Positions 1-11,240 are shown, counted from the first letter of the stretch. The stretch: DNA of 64,000 nt from Zychaea mexicana (GCF_025766255.1 NW_026516764.1:104872-168871), one strand, 5' to 3'. The notes: generated by a model not told the origin, from the letters alone. A program made the numbers and translations.

Positions 1-2945
1 CTGTGCTGCTGCTGCTCCATCTTCAATCGTACTCTGTCGATCGTAGATTCGTGCATTTTGTGATCGTACTGGAAGTTGTTGCGGTCGACGCATCGATGAA
101 ATCATCCATTTTTCTTCTCTGGGCTTTCGTTGTGTCAACGGTGGAAACTCGTCTTCACTTTCATCGTCGTCATCATCGTCCTTCTTGTTGCTGTTGACAG
201 GTCCTGGTATAGGTGTACTTACTGCTGCTGTCGCTGCCGAAAAAGTTGTTGTTGTTGCAGATGCGTTGGTGACAGTAACAGGAGCTGTTCCTGTTGTTGA
301 AGAACGTTGGTTTTCTTGACTGTTACGTTTTGTTTCTGGATCGTATATTGGGTTGGGAATGGGCTTGAAGCGTAAATTGCCACCGCCCGATTCGATGCCG
401 CTGTTGTTTTTGAGTGAAGAAGGTGGTGTGGCGCGTTGTGGTATATCGGAGGATGAGGGAGACATGTTGACAGGTGGGGCTGATGCAGGAGTTGGTTGTT
501 GTTGTTGCTGTTGTGATGGGCCGGGAGAAATCGAGCGTGGGATGGGTGGTGAGGACGTGTCAGAAGGTGTCGCACTGCTAGAGGATGGGACATTGTTGCT
601 GAGGGGAGGAGCAGTATGGGATGGTGATGATACACCCACTGCAGATAATCTAGATCGACTTGATTCCGAGGGGTGCATAACAGGAATAGGCGCTGAACTG
701 GATGCTGCATTCACCGCATTCGCTAGTGCAGACGGTGTTATAGAACTCAAAGGTTGTTGCGGGCTCGTTGGATCGTCTGTCGCTGGGGTGGTTACCACCG
801 CTGGTGTTTGTGACGATCCTGTAGATGGAGGGGGAGGAGAAATCGGTCGTTGTGTTTGTGCTGGGTGATGATTATTTGCCATGGATCCAGCTGGTTGTTG
901 CTGTTGTTGTTGTTGTGTTGCCCATACCAACGACTGTCGCAGGCCTCCATTGCTCACATCCAACGATGTCCCCACACTGCTAAGCATGTTTTCGACCTCT
1001 TCAAATGCAAACGACACGGTATCGTGATCGTCTCGCCCTTGATGATTCTGTCGGTCACGATACATTGCCCTTTCTTTGGAAGGAGCGGGGTTTATAATGG
1101 GAGGTACCGATTGTCGCATAGCAGCGGTAGTGGTGGTGGTGGTTGTAGCGGGAATGTTTTCTGAGAGATCCCGTGTGCTCGCGGCACTGTTGCGCGTATT
1201 ATCAAATCCGCTTTGTCCACTTTGGCGTGATCGGGAAGAGCTGATTGAAGGTGGTGACGGTTTATTGTACGTTTCTTCAGGTACATCCGGTAATGCAGTA
1301 GGTGGCGGTGGTAGTGCTATCGTGGGTGGCGGCGCTTGAGATCCTCGATTAGGATGCGCACCTGGTTGTGACAGGTCTTCGTATGGCATCAAATCTGACG
1401 GGCACAAAAAAAAAAGTCAATAAAGGCAGAAATTGACCTCCTCCTCCTCCTTTGCCAAGAATCCCAGATCTATTTCTATATCCGTACCTGTCACTCTGGT
1501 GCCTGTGCTATACTTGCCAATAAATGTCTGTACGTCTTGTTGCACGTCGGTCGATTCGAGAGAGCTACGGATTCTTTCGCAGCATTGATCGTCTACAATA
1601 TATACACTAGACATCATATTTGCGAATCTAAAACAAAAGATACATGAGAACAAAAACAAAAACATTGGTACATTGGTGGCATCAAAGATGACAAAACGTT
1701 TACCCCCATAAACTGCTTCGAATAAAGTTGATGCGTGATTCCTCGAGACCTTGATAGATATCACAAGTGCCACGCCAATCAGCAATCCATTTCTCCGTAA
1801 CATCGTTTAATACATCGACCGCTCGTTTATACTGTTGGTCTATTCTTGAGTCAGTTCTACAAAGATCAAATAAATGCTGGCTATCTGAGATTACTAAACA
1901 AGCTTACCAGCCGTTGCTAACAGTTTCTTCTGCTCCTCGATATCTTCCGCGACCTTTTTTATTATGAAGAGATCATCAGCCACTTGCTAGCCATCTTCTC
2001 GTGCTCGTCCTCTCACGGTTTGCATACCTGCTGTACTTCATCCGGATCCAATTCCGTCCGTTGGTCTTTCAAATATTTCTCCATCCCTGCCAATTTTGTA
2101 TGCTCAGCGAAATACTGATCTTTTGCCTGTCATTAAAAAGGAGAGAGAGGGGGATTCAGATTTTTAGTTTCATACAATCAAGTGAAGAATGTTACTACTT
2201 TTTTTCTCCTCTCCAAAAGAAAATCAGATATTACCTTGAGTACATTCGCATGGTGCATAACTCGCAGTTGTTTAGAATTTTCGATCTGTTGTTCTTGCTG
2301 GTGGTGGTAGTAGTAGTAGTAGTAGATCAAGCGTCAGTCAAACGAAACACCATATCTTCCCCTCCCCTTTTGTTTCTGGTGATAAAACTTACAGCTTTGC
2401 ACTTTTCGTTATGGTCTTTTAAGAATCCATTCAACGCGCTTTGCAGGTTGTGTCGAAGCTGTTGGGCCAAGTCCATATGCGCACGCGCTGTCGTTTCAAT
2501 GGCGCTCGGAATGTGCGATACTGATTCAGAAAGTGCACCCTCTTCGGCCTGGCCCACCATCATTTGCGATAGCTTTAATAACTTTTCACCATATTCTTCT
2601 TCGATTTGCGCTCTGAAGATTGGTTCAGGGGAAGGGAACGTGCAGCAACACAAATGCCCAACCCCCATGTTTTAGAATTAAAGGACTTCTTTTTTTTTCG
2701 GTGTCCTTGTCGTCGTAATAGAAAGAGTGGTGGCGCTCCCGGCGGGTATTACGTACCTAATCTCGTAGAGGCTGTTGATCTCATCGCACGTTTGTCTTGA
2801 GTTTTTTAACTTTTCAGTAACGACCTCGACACCCTTGTCATTCTCGTCCTAATTCCACCAAGAAACTTTAAGTCATTGACACAATGGATACTGTGCAATA
2901 ATTCAGTTGGACATTTACCCAGAAACAATCAGCAAAGCGTGCCAT
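1..2945 (-). CDS. F-BAR scaffold protein, Cdc15/Imp2/Hof1-like (C-terminus beyond window)
   Basis: Proteins of this family bind and bend the plasma membrane at the division site and recruit actin-ring and septum factors. The start is the ATG at 2945-2943; the first exon encodes MARFADCFW and ends at a GTAAAT donor. Later exons give an FCH/F-BAR domain: TCDEINSLYEIRAQIEEEYG, then WRGTCDIYQGLEESRINFIR, then FANMMSSVYIVDDQCCERIR, the pattern of the fungal Cdc15/Imp2 F-BAR. From about 1,395 down to base 1 runs one long exon encoding a disordered Ser/Pro/Thr/Gln-rich linker with polyQ and an acidic DDDDDDE patch near 210-180. That is typical of the region between F-BAR and a C-terminal SH3 domain, which would lie outside the window. 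Introns are visible near 2,918-2,850, 2,755-2,620, 2,390-2,125, 2,028-1,990, 1,910-1,860, 1,710-1,628 and 1,490-1,395, but some boundaries are approximate. Family assignment is firm; the exact orthologue is an inference. Confidence 0.88.
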
Positions 2946-4599
2946 ATTCAAGTGGGGGCTGGTATTACTAGGCTGTTTTTGTTTTTTTTCTGGTTATCTT
3001 GATGCGCGTTTGAGAAAAAGAGAAACAAATAGGAGCGCCAAGGTACCGGGAAACTATTATTAAAAAAGACCCAAAGAAAAAATAAATAAATTTGGAACAG
3101 AGTTATTTATAGGTCATTAGTCAATGCGCGCAGTAGATCCGTTTTCCTTTTTTCTAAAGATGTCATCTGCCAGCTGTACCTTTAGCACGCGATACATCAT
3201 GTATATCCTTGGGCTCAACACTTTCACGACATCGAACTACATGTGATTACTTGCATTGAAACTTGGATCAAAAGGTCAAGCGGTTTTCCAGATATTGGCC
3301 ACCTCTGCTACTAGATTTGCTTGTTTCCTTAGAGCAGGCCCCTAAATTATAACGGAGATAGCTTGTTCTCGGCCTCCCGTCCCTTGTAGCTTGGTTTCAC
3401 AAACAATGCGAACCAATTCCAAAAAGTACAGTTGAGCTAATACCTAAAAGCAGTTAACGATGGGTTATTTTCTGCTGCTATTCAGTGACTCGAATGATGA
3501 ATGGGGGGCAGGCATCAGCCAGTATAGCACTCTACGCATGAAAGTAGCTGATGCTATTGTATACAACTGTATATACAATAGTGTGAGACGTCGATCGATG
3601 TGTGTAACAACTAGCCATTGTTTCGTAGAACCTGAGACTACTAGAGTTTCTTTTCGTGTTTCTTCTTGTTGTTGAAACTCATACGCGTTTTTAAACATCT
3701 CAAAGTGACCAATTTACTTTTTGCAAATTATTCTGAGAAGTTTCACATATGTCCAGGATTGACGTTTTGACCTCCCAGAAAAATGGGATATTTAATTGGA
3801 TTCAAGGTTGTCAAAATGGTGCGAAAGGTACAGAGATGTATGTTGTCGAGGCGAGCAATTCGACAGGCGAACGCGACTCCTCCTACACCGCCCACCCAAC
3901 ACTAATAATTATATTAATAACAATGCCATCAATTTGAGGTGCCCACACCGATAACGAAAAGCAAGCAGAAAGACAGCGGTTGAATACGATGCAGGCTACA
4001 TCTGTATTGCTTGCGCAACGAAAATTGAAAAGACGGACAACGACATGGCGGTCATGACAAGCATTGGAAAAGTACTTGAAAAAGATAAAAGGCTGCTAAA
4101 AGAAAGTCTCTCCCCGGGATGTGGATAGGAATATAAGGAGCATAGGGACCGGTTCGAAAAAGAACTGGAGCTGAGTTTCATGAAATCCATGGCATGTACT
4201 TTTATAACATCTTCAAATGCCTTCTACATCAAAACATACACAGGTTTAAGAATCTTTTCACTACAAAGGTCTATAGCAATACAGCTTATACAGAACGATT
4301 GCTTATCTACGGCGTACTGTTATTCCGTGCGGGTACACTGAGTCTTGGGAGTAAAAGTGGATGTAACATGGTATGGTGTAGAGAGTGGCGTACCGCATCA
4401 TTTCTCTTACAGAGTGACACTTTGTGCTATCCAAGACACGCTTATGTAATGTAATTTTTTGATAATAGGAGCATAAGGCGCCAAAGTAGCCGGCATGTGC
4501 CCCTCCGCAATCGGTTCCTAAGCGAACCCCCTATTGATGGCTGAGTGGCGTAAACATCCTCTTTATGCTTGATGCAGGAGAAACTTCTTTTAGGGGGTA
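2946..4599. other. Intergenic stretch, no supported gene
   Basis: About 1.65 kb between the F-BAR gene and the retrotransposon remnant. It includes the presumed promoter of the minus-strand F-BAR gene on its left. Only short, low-quality open frames occur (for example around 3,460-3,700 on both strands). None shows a family motif or plausible splice continuation. The left end of the retrotransposon is not marked by a recognisable 5' LTR here. Confidence 0.6.
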
Positions 4600-4602
4600 T
4601 AG

Positions 4603-4998
4603 AAGAATGCAGTAGCGTCCTCATCGAATCCCTTCACACCCACGACCAGCGCAGGTACTGCCGATCAAGGGGCAACCGCGGCGGCGACGACGCCCATTGT
4701 CGATCAGGGGCAGCCAGCCGCACCCCTTAGTGCAACCATTGCGACGACAGTCCCTCCCACGGACACCAACATGGCGACGGCCATTGACGCGTTGCAACGC
4801 CATGCAGCAACGACGCGCCAGAACTTCGAGGGCATCCGGTCAGACCTCGACGCCATCAATAGTCGTTTTGGTCGCCTGGGGGAGGCCACCACCAACACAA
4901 CTGCAGCTGTCGACAATCTGACGGCGCGGTTGGGCACCCTCTCATGCTTTCTCTTTAACAGACGCTACTGTTCATATGGGAGAATTGGAGTTTGCTAG
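4603..4998 (+). pseudogene. gag remnant of the chromovirus
   Basis: After a TAG at 4600-4602, frame 1 stays open to 4998. It encodes an Ala/Thr/Pro-rich start followed from 4771 by a heptad-like helical stretch (MATAIDALQRHAATTRQNFE onwards to about 4,945), the kind of coiled coil found at the N-terminus of fungal chromoviral Gag. The capsid core and the CCHC zinc knuckle are missing: within about 30 bases the sequence passes to the pol frame, which overlaps it by 23 nt in frame 2. I read this as an internal deletion of most of gag. A pyrimidine-rich tract ending in AACAG lies at the junction and could mimic a splice acceptor, but no matching donor is evident. Confidence 0.6.
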
Positions 4999-7900
4999 AC
5001 ATATCTTAATCCGACGAAATGGCTTTAATAGTGGGCACAAAGCAAGGATTTTGATTGATAGCGGGGCAACACATGATTTTGTGACGGCTGAGTTCCTGAA
5101 ACAAACAGGACTCATCTCCGTAACTCAATCAACACCTGGCTCTTTCGTAAAAGTTGCCGACGCACGAACAACCGATTCAACATGCTACTTGGACGCAACA
5201 GTAGTAATGGACGACTTTTCAACACCTATTCGCCTTTCTTCGGGAATACGCAGCGACGACCATGACGTTATTTTGGGAAAAAGCTGGCTGTATGACGAAA
5301 ACCCGGAAATTGACTGGCGTACGAATGACGTTCACCCACGACCACCACCTACACCAAAGGAAATACAATACGTTTCTCATTGTATTGGCAACAAACTCGT
5401 TAATGACGTTACTGATGACGGTTTTGTTGTATTATGTGCAGAGAAATTTATGGTGGATGGCGATCGTGTTTTTGTTCCTGGACTTGACGACGTATTGGAA
5501 AAATACGAAGATGTTCCCCACAGTCTACCACCTAAGCGCAGTGTCGAACACGCCATACCTTTACTGCCAGACGCCAAAGTACCAGCTCATCGTATGTATC
5601 GCCTTTCTACGCATGAGTTGGCTGAGCTCAAGAAAACGCTCGACGACTTGCTGGCTAAGGGTTGGATTCGACCGTCGACGTCACCTTACGGTGCTCCTGT
5701 CCTGTTCGTCGCAAAAAAGGACAAGACTCTGCGCATGGTGATCGATTATCGGTCCTTGAACAAGACGAGTGTGTTATCCAAATGCGCTCTACTGGCGTGC
5801 GAAGATCTCATGAACCAGCTTCTTGGGGCGCGCTATTTGGGCAAGCTTGACCTCCGCTCCGGCTATATGCAACTCCGGGTCAAGGACGAGGATACACACA
5901 AGACGGCCTTCTTGATGAGATATGGGCTTTACGAGTACTTAGTAATGCCCTTCGGCCTATCATCGGCGCCCGCTACCTTTATGCATTTAATGTCAGACGT
6001 GTTTAGGCCATATCTCGACGTATTCGTGATTCTCTACTTGGACGATGTCTTGATTTACTCCAAGACGGCCGACGATCACGTCAAGCACCTGAAGTTGGTG
6101 TTGGAAAAGTTGCGGCACCATAGACTTTACGCGAAGCGGTCGAAATGCCAGTTTGGGATGCGCTCCGTCGAATTTCTTGGCCACATTGTTTCAGGCGACG
6201 GCATCAAATGCGACCCACATAAGCTCGACGCAATATCCACCTGGCCACGACCAACGAAAATTGCTCATATCCAGAGCTTTTTAGGCCTGTGTAACTTCTA
6301 TCGACGCTTTTGTGATGGATATGCTGGCCTCACTGCCCCTCTCAATCGCTTACTGCGTAAGGACGTTCCTTGGGAGTGGGATGATGCTTGTGAAAAATCC
6401 TTTCAGGAACTCAAGCGACGTTTATGTTCCGCGCCGGTGCTTGCAATCCCAGATCCTGACCGCCACTTTTACGTACACACGGACGCTTCATCAACGGTGT
6501 CAATTGGTGGTATCCTCTCACAGGAGCAGGACGACGGTTTATTGCATCCGGTTGCTTATGCTTCGAGGACGTTGAAGGGCGCAGAGATGAATTACCCGGT
6601 TCACGAACAAGAACTTTTATCAGTGTCGTACTGTTTAGAACAATGGCGACATCATCTGGACGGTCAAAAGTTCACAGTGTTCACGGACAGCCGCGCCATC
6701 TCGACGTTACACGCCAACAACAAGAGTCTCTCCAAGCGTCAGATCCGCTTGTTGGAAAAGCTGATGGCCTATCAGTTTGACATGCATCATATTCCTCGAG
6801 AACAGAATACTGGTGCAGACGCTCTATCAAAACGACCGCCCAATGCTCCTTCTCACCCCGACGTCTCAATGGAACTTTGTGCTGCGGTCCTCACAGTGAG
6901 GGGGGAGACGCTTGGCAAGGAATGCACTCAGCACTACAAGGACGATTCTTTTTGGGCAGACGTTTTGACTCGGCTTCGGACGAACGACGACGACGAAGAG
7001 TTCGAACTAGCCGACGGCATCATCTATCGCAAAAAAGATGGACGACGCCAAATCTGTGTGCCGCGCATGCCAACGCTTCTCAACACCCTCTTGCATGACG
7101 CACACGACGCACCAATCGCCGGTCATCGCGGCATCGATGCAACGGTCGAACGACGTGGACGAACTTACTACTGGCCACATATGAACAAAACAGTGCGATG
7201 TTATATTGCGACGTGTGACATGTGCCAGCGTACCAAGTTACCAAATGCCAAAAAAGCAGGCTTGTTGCAGCCATTGCAACTAGCTTCTGGACGATGGACC
7301 TCGATTTCGGTTGATTTTATCACACACTTGCCGAAGACGCTACATAAGTTCGATGCAATTGCCGTTTTTGTGGATCGGTTTTCAAAGCGCGCACATTTTG
7401 CTCCATGCAAGACGACTGATACAGCAGAGGATTTTGCTCATCTGTTTTTGCGTGAGATATACCGGCAGCACGGCTTACCATCAGACGTAGTCTCGGATCG
7501 AGATGTCCGCTTTACTTCTAGATTCTGGAAGGCCTTGACGACGATGCTTGGGGTACAAAGAAATTTGTCCAGCAGTCTACACCCAGAATCAGACGGACAG
7601 ACGGAACGCACGAATCGAACGCTTGAAGATATGCTTCGTCATTACGTTGCATATAATCAATCGGATTGGGACGAATGGCTGCCGGTCCTCGAGCACACCT
7701 ACAACGACGCCAAGCACGCTTCTACAGGGGTAACACCCTTTTACGCTGACTTGGGACGACAGGTGTCACTCGCTTTGACCACGGGATCTGCCTCCTCCGA
7801 TGTTGATTCAGCAGACGTTCTCGCTACACGTTTGGAGTCTATCCGTCTTCAAGTCACTGAGGCAATCAAGGAAGCAACGGATCGCCAAGCCAAGTATGCC

Positions 7901-8446
7901 AATATGAAGCGACGTAATCTGGAATTCGACGTGGATGACGACGTATTAGTCAAGACGACCCACTTGAATCCTGATGTTTATTCCAACGCTCCCGCCAGAA
8001 AGTTACTTCCACGGTGCGCGGGTCCTTACAAAATCCTTGAACGTATAGGATCCGTGGCATACAAGCTTGATTTGCCGGCTTCGATCAGGGCTCACAACGT
8101 TTTCCATGTGATCGCCCTCAAGAAATATTTGGAACCTGACGATGTAGGACGCAAGCCAGAACGGCCACCACCAGTGATCACCAATGTTTCTGACGACGAA
8201 GACGAATGGGAAGTTGAAGCCATTCTCGACGAGCGCAAGCGACGAAACAAGCTACAATATTTGGTTAAGTGGAAAGGTTATCCCTTACACGAGGCGACGT
8301 GGGAACCCGCCGAACACCTTTCCAATGCGCCCGAGGCTATTCAAGACTTCAAACAATCCAAGGAAGCGACGCCATCAAAAGCTTCGGATACGAATTTACT
8401 TCCTCGACGCCGTGGTCGTCCGCCCAAACACAGACGAAACAGGTAA
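4976..8446 (+). CDS. pol: Ty3/gypsy Pol polyprotein with chromodomain
   Basis: A single uninterrupted frame of 1,156 residues. Aspartic protease: ILIDSGATHDFV around residues 26-36. Reverse transcriptase: YLDDVLIYS near residue 353, with upstream fingers and palm motifs such as LDLRSGYMQL. RNase H: HTDAS near 501. Integrase: a zinc-binding HHCC module at about 705-750 (ending CDMCQRTK), then the catalytic triad in SVDFITHLP (about 779), VVSDRDVRF (about 840) and SDGQTERTNRTLEDML (about 876), with the D-35-E spacing. A chromodomain follows at about 1078-1127 (EWEVEAILDERKRRN, YLVKWKGYP, ATWEPAEHL), which in this family directs insertion to particular chromatin. The last residues, PRRRGRPPKHRRNR, look like an AT-hook. 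The first ATG of this frame is used as start. In related elements gag and pol are often one frame, so the true protein may have begun further upstream before the gag deletion. Confidence 0.95.
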   Translation: MGELEFARHILIRRNGFNSGHKARILIDSGATHDFVTAEFLKQTGLISVTQSTPGSFVKVADARTTDSTCYLDATVVMDDFSTPIRLSSGIRSDDHDVILGKSWLYDENPEIDWRTNDVHPRPPPTPKEIQYVSHCIGNKLVNDVTDDGFVVLCAEKFMVDGDRVFVPGLDDVLEKYEDVPHSLPPKRSVEHAIPLLPDAKVPAHRMYRLSTHELAELKKTLDDLLAKGWIRPSTSPYGAPVLFVAKKDKTLRMVIDYRSLNKTSVLSKCALLACEDLMNQLLGARYLGKLDLRSGYMQLRVKDEDTHKTAFLMRYGLYEYLVMPFGLSSAPATFMHLMSDVFRPYLDVFVILYLDDVLIYSKTADDHVKHLKLVLEKLRHHRLYAKRSKCQFGMRSVEFLGHIVSGDGIKCDPHKLDAISTWPRPTKIAHIQSFLGLCNFYRRFCDGYAGLTAPLNRLLRKDVPWEWDDACEKSFQELKRRLCSAPVLAIPDPDRHFYVHTDASSTVSIGGILSQEQDDGLLHPVAYASRTLKGAEMNYPVHEQELLSVSYCLEQWRHHLDGQKFTVFTDSRAISTLHANNKSLSKRQIRLLEKLMAYQFDMHHIPREQNTGADALSKRPPNAPSHPDVSMELCAAVLTVRGETLGKECTQHYKDDSFWADVLTRLRTNDDDEEFELADGIIYRKKDGRRQICVPRMPTLLNTLLHDAHDAPIAGHRGIDATVERRGRTYYWPHMNKTVRCYIATCDMCQRTKLPNAKKAGLLQPLQLASGRWTSISVDFITHLPKTLHKFDAIAVFVDRFSKRAHFAPCKTTDTAEDFAHLFLREIYRQHGLPSDVVSDRDVRFTSRFWKALTTMLGVQRNLSSSLHPESDGQTERTNRTLEDMLRHYVAYNQSDWDEWLPVLEHTYNDAKHASTGVTPFYADLGRQVSLALTTGSASSDVDSADVLATRLESIRLQVTEAIKEATDRQAKYANMKRRNLEFDVDDDVLVKTTHLNPDVYSNAPARKLLPRCAGPYKILERIGSVAYKLDLPASIRAHNVFHVIALKKYLEPDDVGRKPERPPPVITNVSDDEDEWEVEAILDERKRRNKLQYLVKWKGYPLHEATWEPAEHLSNAPEAIQDFKQSKEATPSKASDTNLLPRRRGRPPKHRRNR

Positions 8447-8825
8447 CTGTATGTGCAATGGGTTGTGGTGTTAATTTTTTTTATAGTTCCTCTGGGTCTA
8501 TTTCACCACGACGACCACCTTTTGGGATCTCTCGCGACGTTTTAATTTGCGGGGGGGGGAGAACCCTAGACCGGGACGATTTCTATCCAGTCGACGCACA
8601 AAACGATCCTTCACTGCTGTAGAAGAGTTCCAGCATACGAATCCACTTGGACGCGCACAAGGACGGTGCATACTACTCGCAGATCGACGCACAGACATTA
8701 ACGAGCTACAAAGGACGGCGATTGAAACGACGCAAATCAAGAATTACTTTGGACGAGTCGACGGATCGACGGCGAGCACCTGACGTTTTACTTCGAGTTG
8801 ACCTCTTGAAGTAGACGGGGGAGGA
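8447..8825 (+). other. Chromovirus 3' internal region with polypurine tract
   Basis: Between the pol stop and the LTR lie 379 bases without a recognisable domain. A G-run (about 8,551-8,559) is followed by a short basic frame to about 8,783 without known motifs. The last nine bases before the LTR (GGGGGAGGA, 8817-8825) are the polypurine tract used to prime plus-strand DNA synthesis. Confidence 0.6.
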
Positions 8826-9157
8826 TGTAACGGTGCATACCGTTACGACGATATCCAATCTGCATGGTTGACGATCGACAACGCATGGTTCAGACGATAG
8901 GATGAATTGCGGTCAACCGCATGGTTGAATATGGAGTAATAGGCGTGGATATTCTAGATAGAAGTTATGATGTAGATCAATACTTAGACGATAGCTAGCC
9001 CCTTATTACTCGACGTATATATAAAGACGGGATCCTGAGTTATATGGATCCCCATCGTTTTATCCTTTGATATATCCGAGTCTCACCTTATTCATTGATC
9101 CACACTGTCTACCCATTCACGTTCCCGATTGTAAGTATCTGGGCCGACACTGTTACA
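8826..9157 (+). repeat. 3' LTR of the chromovirus
   Basis: 332 bp bounded by the short inverted ends TGTAAC (8826-8831) and GTTACA (9152-9157). It begins exactly after the polypurine tract. It contains a TATA-like word (TATATATAAAG, about 9,016-9,026) placed as an LTR promoter would be. No second copy was seen in the window. The outer boundary rests on the inverted ends alone. Confidence 0.78.
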
Positions 9158-10424
9158 TGGCTCCTCATTGCAAACCCCACCATAGCAAACCAGGCCGGCA
9201 GATAAGGCATCCAACCGAAAAGACGCTACCATATTTCTATGGCGAAAAACAGAGAAGGATTTCTCCGTCCTCTGATCTCGCCTGAAGACCGGTGGTGACC
9301 AACACCGTTGAACGCCAGACTAGACAGCCCAAAGCAGGGACCGGCTGTAGGCAGCCAGGGACCACGGAAAAAAGGCTGAGACCAGGACCGACAGAGGCAA
9401 GACCAGGACCAAGGGAAGAGCCAAGGGAAGAGCCAGAGCCAGGGGAAGAGCCAGAGCCAAGGGAAGAGCGAAAAAAGGAAATGGCCTGAAAAATGTGGGC
9501 GTATTTTCAACCCCCGGGTTTAATAACATTGTGAGAAAGCAAAGGGTAGGGAAGAAAAAAACATGTGCAGAAGAGACATGATCAAACGGTCAAGCAGTCA
9601 AGAAGAAGGCGTATGTGGTCCGCGTGTATTGATTGTCCTACGAAATATGTTTCACCGGTATCATGTAGGCCATGCCCCGACGATGTCGCCGCCTGTTCTT
9701 AAATAGGAAGATACGTGCACCCGTCGGGCCACAAGGCGCACAGACAGGGTTTACAGGGTCTCAGCTATTGTAACAAGAAGCTCACTTAAATAGAAGCCAT
9801 ATACACCAAAAAGTAAGGACCGTACAGTACACGTGCGCCAAAGCAAAGTGTACGAAACAAATTGCCAAGGACAAAGTGGTGAAGCTCGGTAACGGTAGGA
9901 GAAGGAGGATCTGGTTTAAAGCCCTTTTATTTGATAATAGCCTTTAACAAACAGACCTGGGCCGGTGTTGGCTGCCTCATTCTGAATGTCGACTCCTTTA
10001 TTCCCGAATCACAGCATTGTTCATGACAAAATCAATGTCACTTTAGCAACGATCTCGAATGGCAACTATGTTGCTCAATGCAAATGTCTTTATTGTGCAA
10101 TTAGGAACGAGAATGACGAGTCTCGCTCGCATATATGAAGAAGTCTTACAACAATACTGTATAAAACACGCACAAATAAGTTCAGCGAACGAGAAGCAAT
10201 TTTTTAATTGATACATGATACTACTAATCAATAATAGGGTGTCGATGTCTTAGCTTCCCTGCTCTTGAGCAGGTACTGACAGGAGCAACCACTGGAAGGT
10301 GCATCGACATCTGCTCCCGTAACCCTCTCACCACAAAGCTAGGGTCTTGTCTTGGTCGCTTTGTGGATCACGGAAGGTCGATTGGTATTGAGATGCCCAG
10401 TCCGGTCTCACCAATCGCGACGTG
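9158..10424. other. Intergenic, with a short AGCCAG/GGGAAG repeat
   Basis: No gene supported. At 9,405-9,475 there is a purine-rich imperfect repeat of 6/12-bp units (GGGAAGAGCCAAGGGAAGAG pattern). It keeps frames open on both strands and produces false low-complexity proteins (Glu-Pro-Arg on plus, Leu-Pro on minus). The rest is unremarkable unique sequence. Confidence 0.5.
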
Positions 10425-11240
10425 CCTACAAAACAAGCACCACCACCCACCCACCCACCCACGCACATACACACACACACCCACTTACCTTCAACCACCT
10501 ACCTTTCACCTTCGTCGCCTGTGCCTACAAAACAAGCACCACCTGCCCACCCACCCACACACCCACACACACACACACACACTTACCTTCAACCACCTAC
10601 CTTTCACCTTCGTCGCCTGTGCCTACAAAACAAGCACCACCCACCCACCCACCCACCCACACACACACTTACCTTCAACCACTTACCTTCAACCACTTAC
10701 CTTACGCCTTCGTCGCCTGTGCCTACAAAACAAGCACCACCTGCCCACCCACCCACCCACACACACACACACACCCACTTACCTTCAACCACCTACCTTT
10801 CACCTTCGTCGCCTGTGTCTACAAAACAAGCACCACCTGCCCACCCACCCACCCACACACACACACACACCCACTTACCTTCAACCACCTACCTTTCACC
10901 TTCGTCGCCTGTGCCTACAAAACAAGCACCACCTGCCCACCCACCCACCCACACACACACTTACCTTCAACCACTTACCTTCAACCACTTACCTTACGCC
11001 TTCGTCGCCTGTGCCTACAAAACAAGCACCACCTGCCCACCCACCCACCCACACACACACACACACCCACTTACCTTCAACCACCTACCTTTCACCTTCG
11101 TCGCCTGTGCCTACAAAACAAGCACCACCCACCCACACACACACCCACTTACCTTCACCCACTTACCTTACGCCTTCGTCGCCCGTGCCTATAAAACAAG
11201 CACCACCACCCACACACACACCCACACACCCACGACCTAC
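10425..11240. repeat. Minisatellite, about 98-bp units, nine copies
   Basis: Units start with CCTACAAAACAAGCACCACC at 10425, 10524, 10622, 10722, 10818, 10914, 11014, 11110 and 11188, with a degenerate start at 11236. Spacings are 99, 98, 100, 96, 96, 100, 96, 78 and 48. Each unit is an anchor, then runs of CCCA, then a CA run, then ACTTACCTTC and TTCGTCGCCTGTG. Two variants exist: A carries ACCACCTACCTTTCACC, B carries one or two extra ACCACTTACCTT blocks. The order reads A A B A A B A B', so a three-unit higher-order repeat was itself duplicated. All three plus-strand frames are open across the array, a composition effect and not evidence of a protein. On the minus strand the CCCA runs become GGGTGGGTGGGTGGG, and the units carry splice-like words. 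Confidence 0.93.

Larger units (their letters stand above)
4600..9157 (+). mobile_element. Ty3/gypsy chromovirus, 5'-truncated, gag-deleted
   Basis: The element runs from a gag remnant through an intact pol to a single 3' LTR. A purine-rich tract (about 8,817-8,825) sits directly against the LTR start, as expected for plus-strand priming. No matching LTR or primer-binding site is visible on the left, so the left end is approximate and no target-site duplication can be tested. Pol has the order protease, reverse transcriptase, RNase H, integrase, chromodomain, which defines the chromoviral branch of Ty3/gypsy. Lacking one LTR and most of gag, the copy should not be autonomous, although its pol frame is uninterrupted. 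That suggests a fairly recent rearrangement. Confidence 0.88.

Noticed and set aside
219..868. Open frames of 163 (-) and 171 (+) codons over the F-BAR linker
   Set aside because: They are shadows of the repetitive linker exon of the F-BAR gene in other frames. The true minus-strand frame is continuous from 1,395 to 1.
3460..3698. Frames of 71 (+) and 77 (-) codons left of the retrotransposon
   Set aside because: They overlap each other, have no motif and no splice support.
9292..9489. Glu/Pro/Arg-rich frame downstream of the LTR
   Set aside because: It is produced by a short purine repeat (GGGAAGAGCCAG units). The opposite strand is open too.
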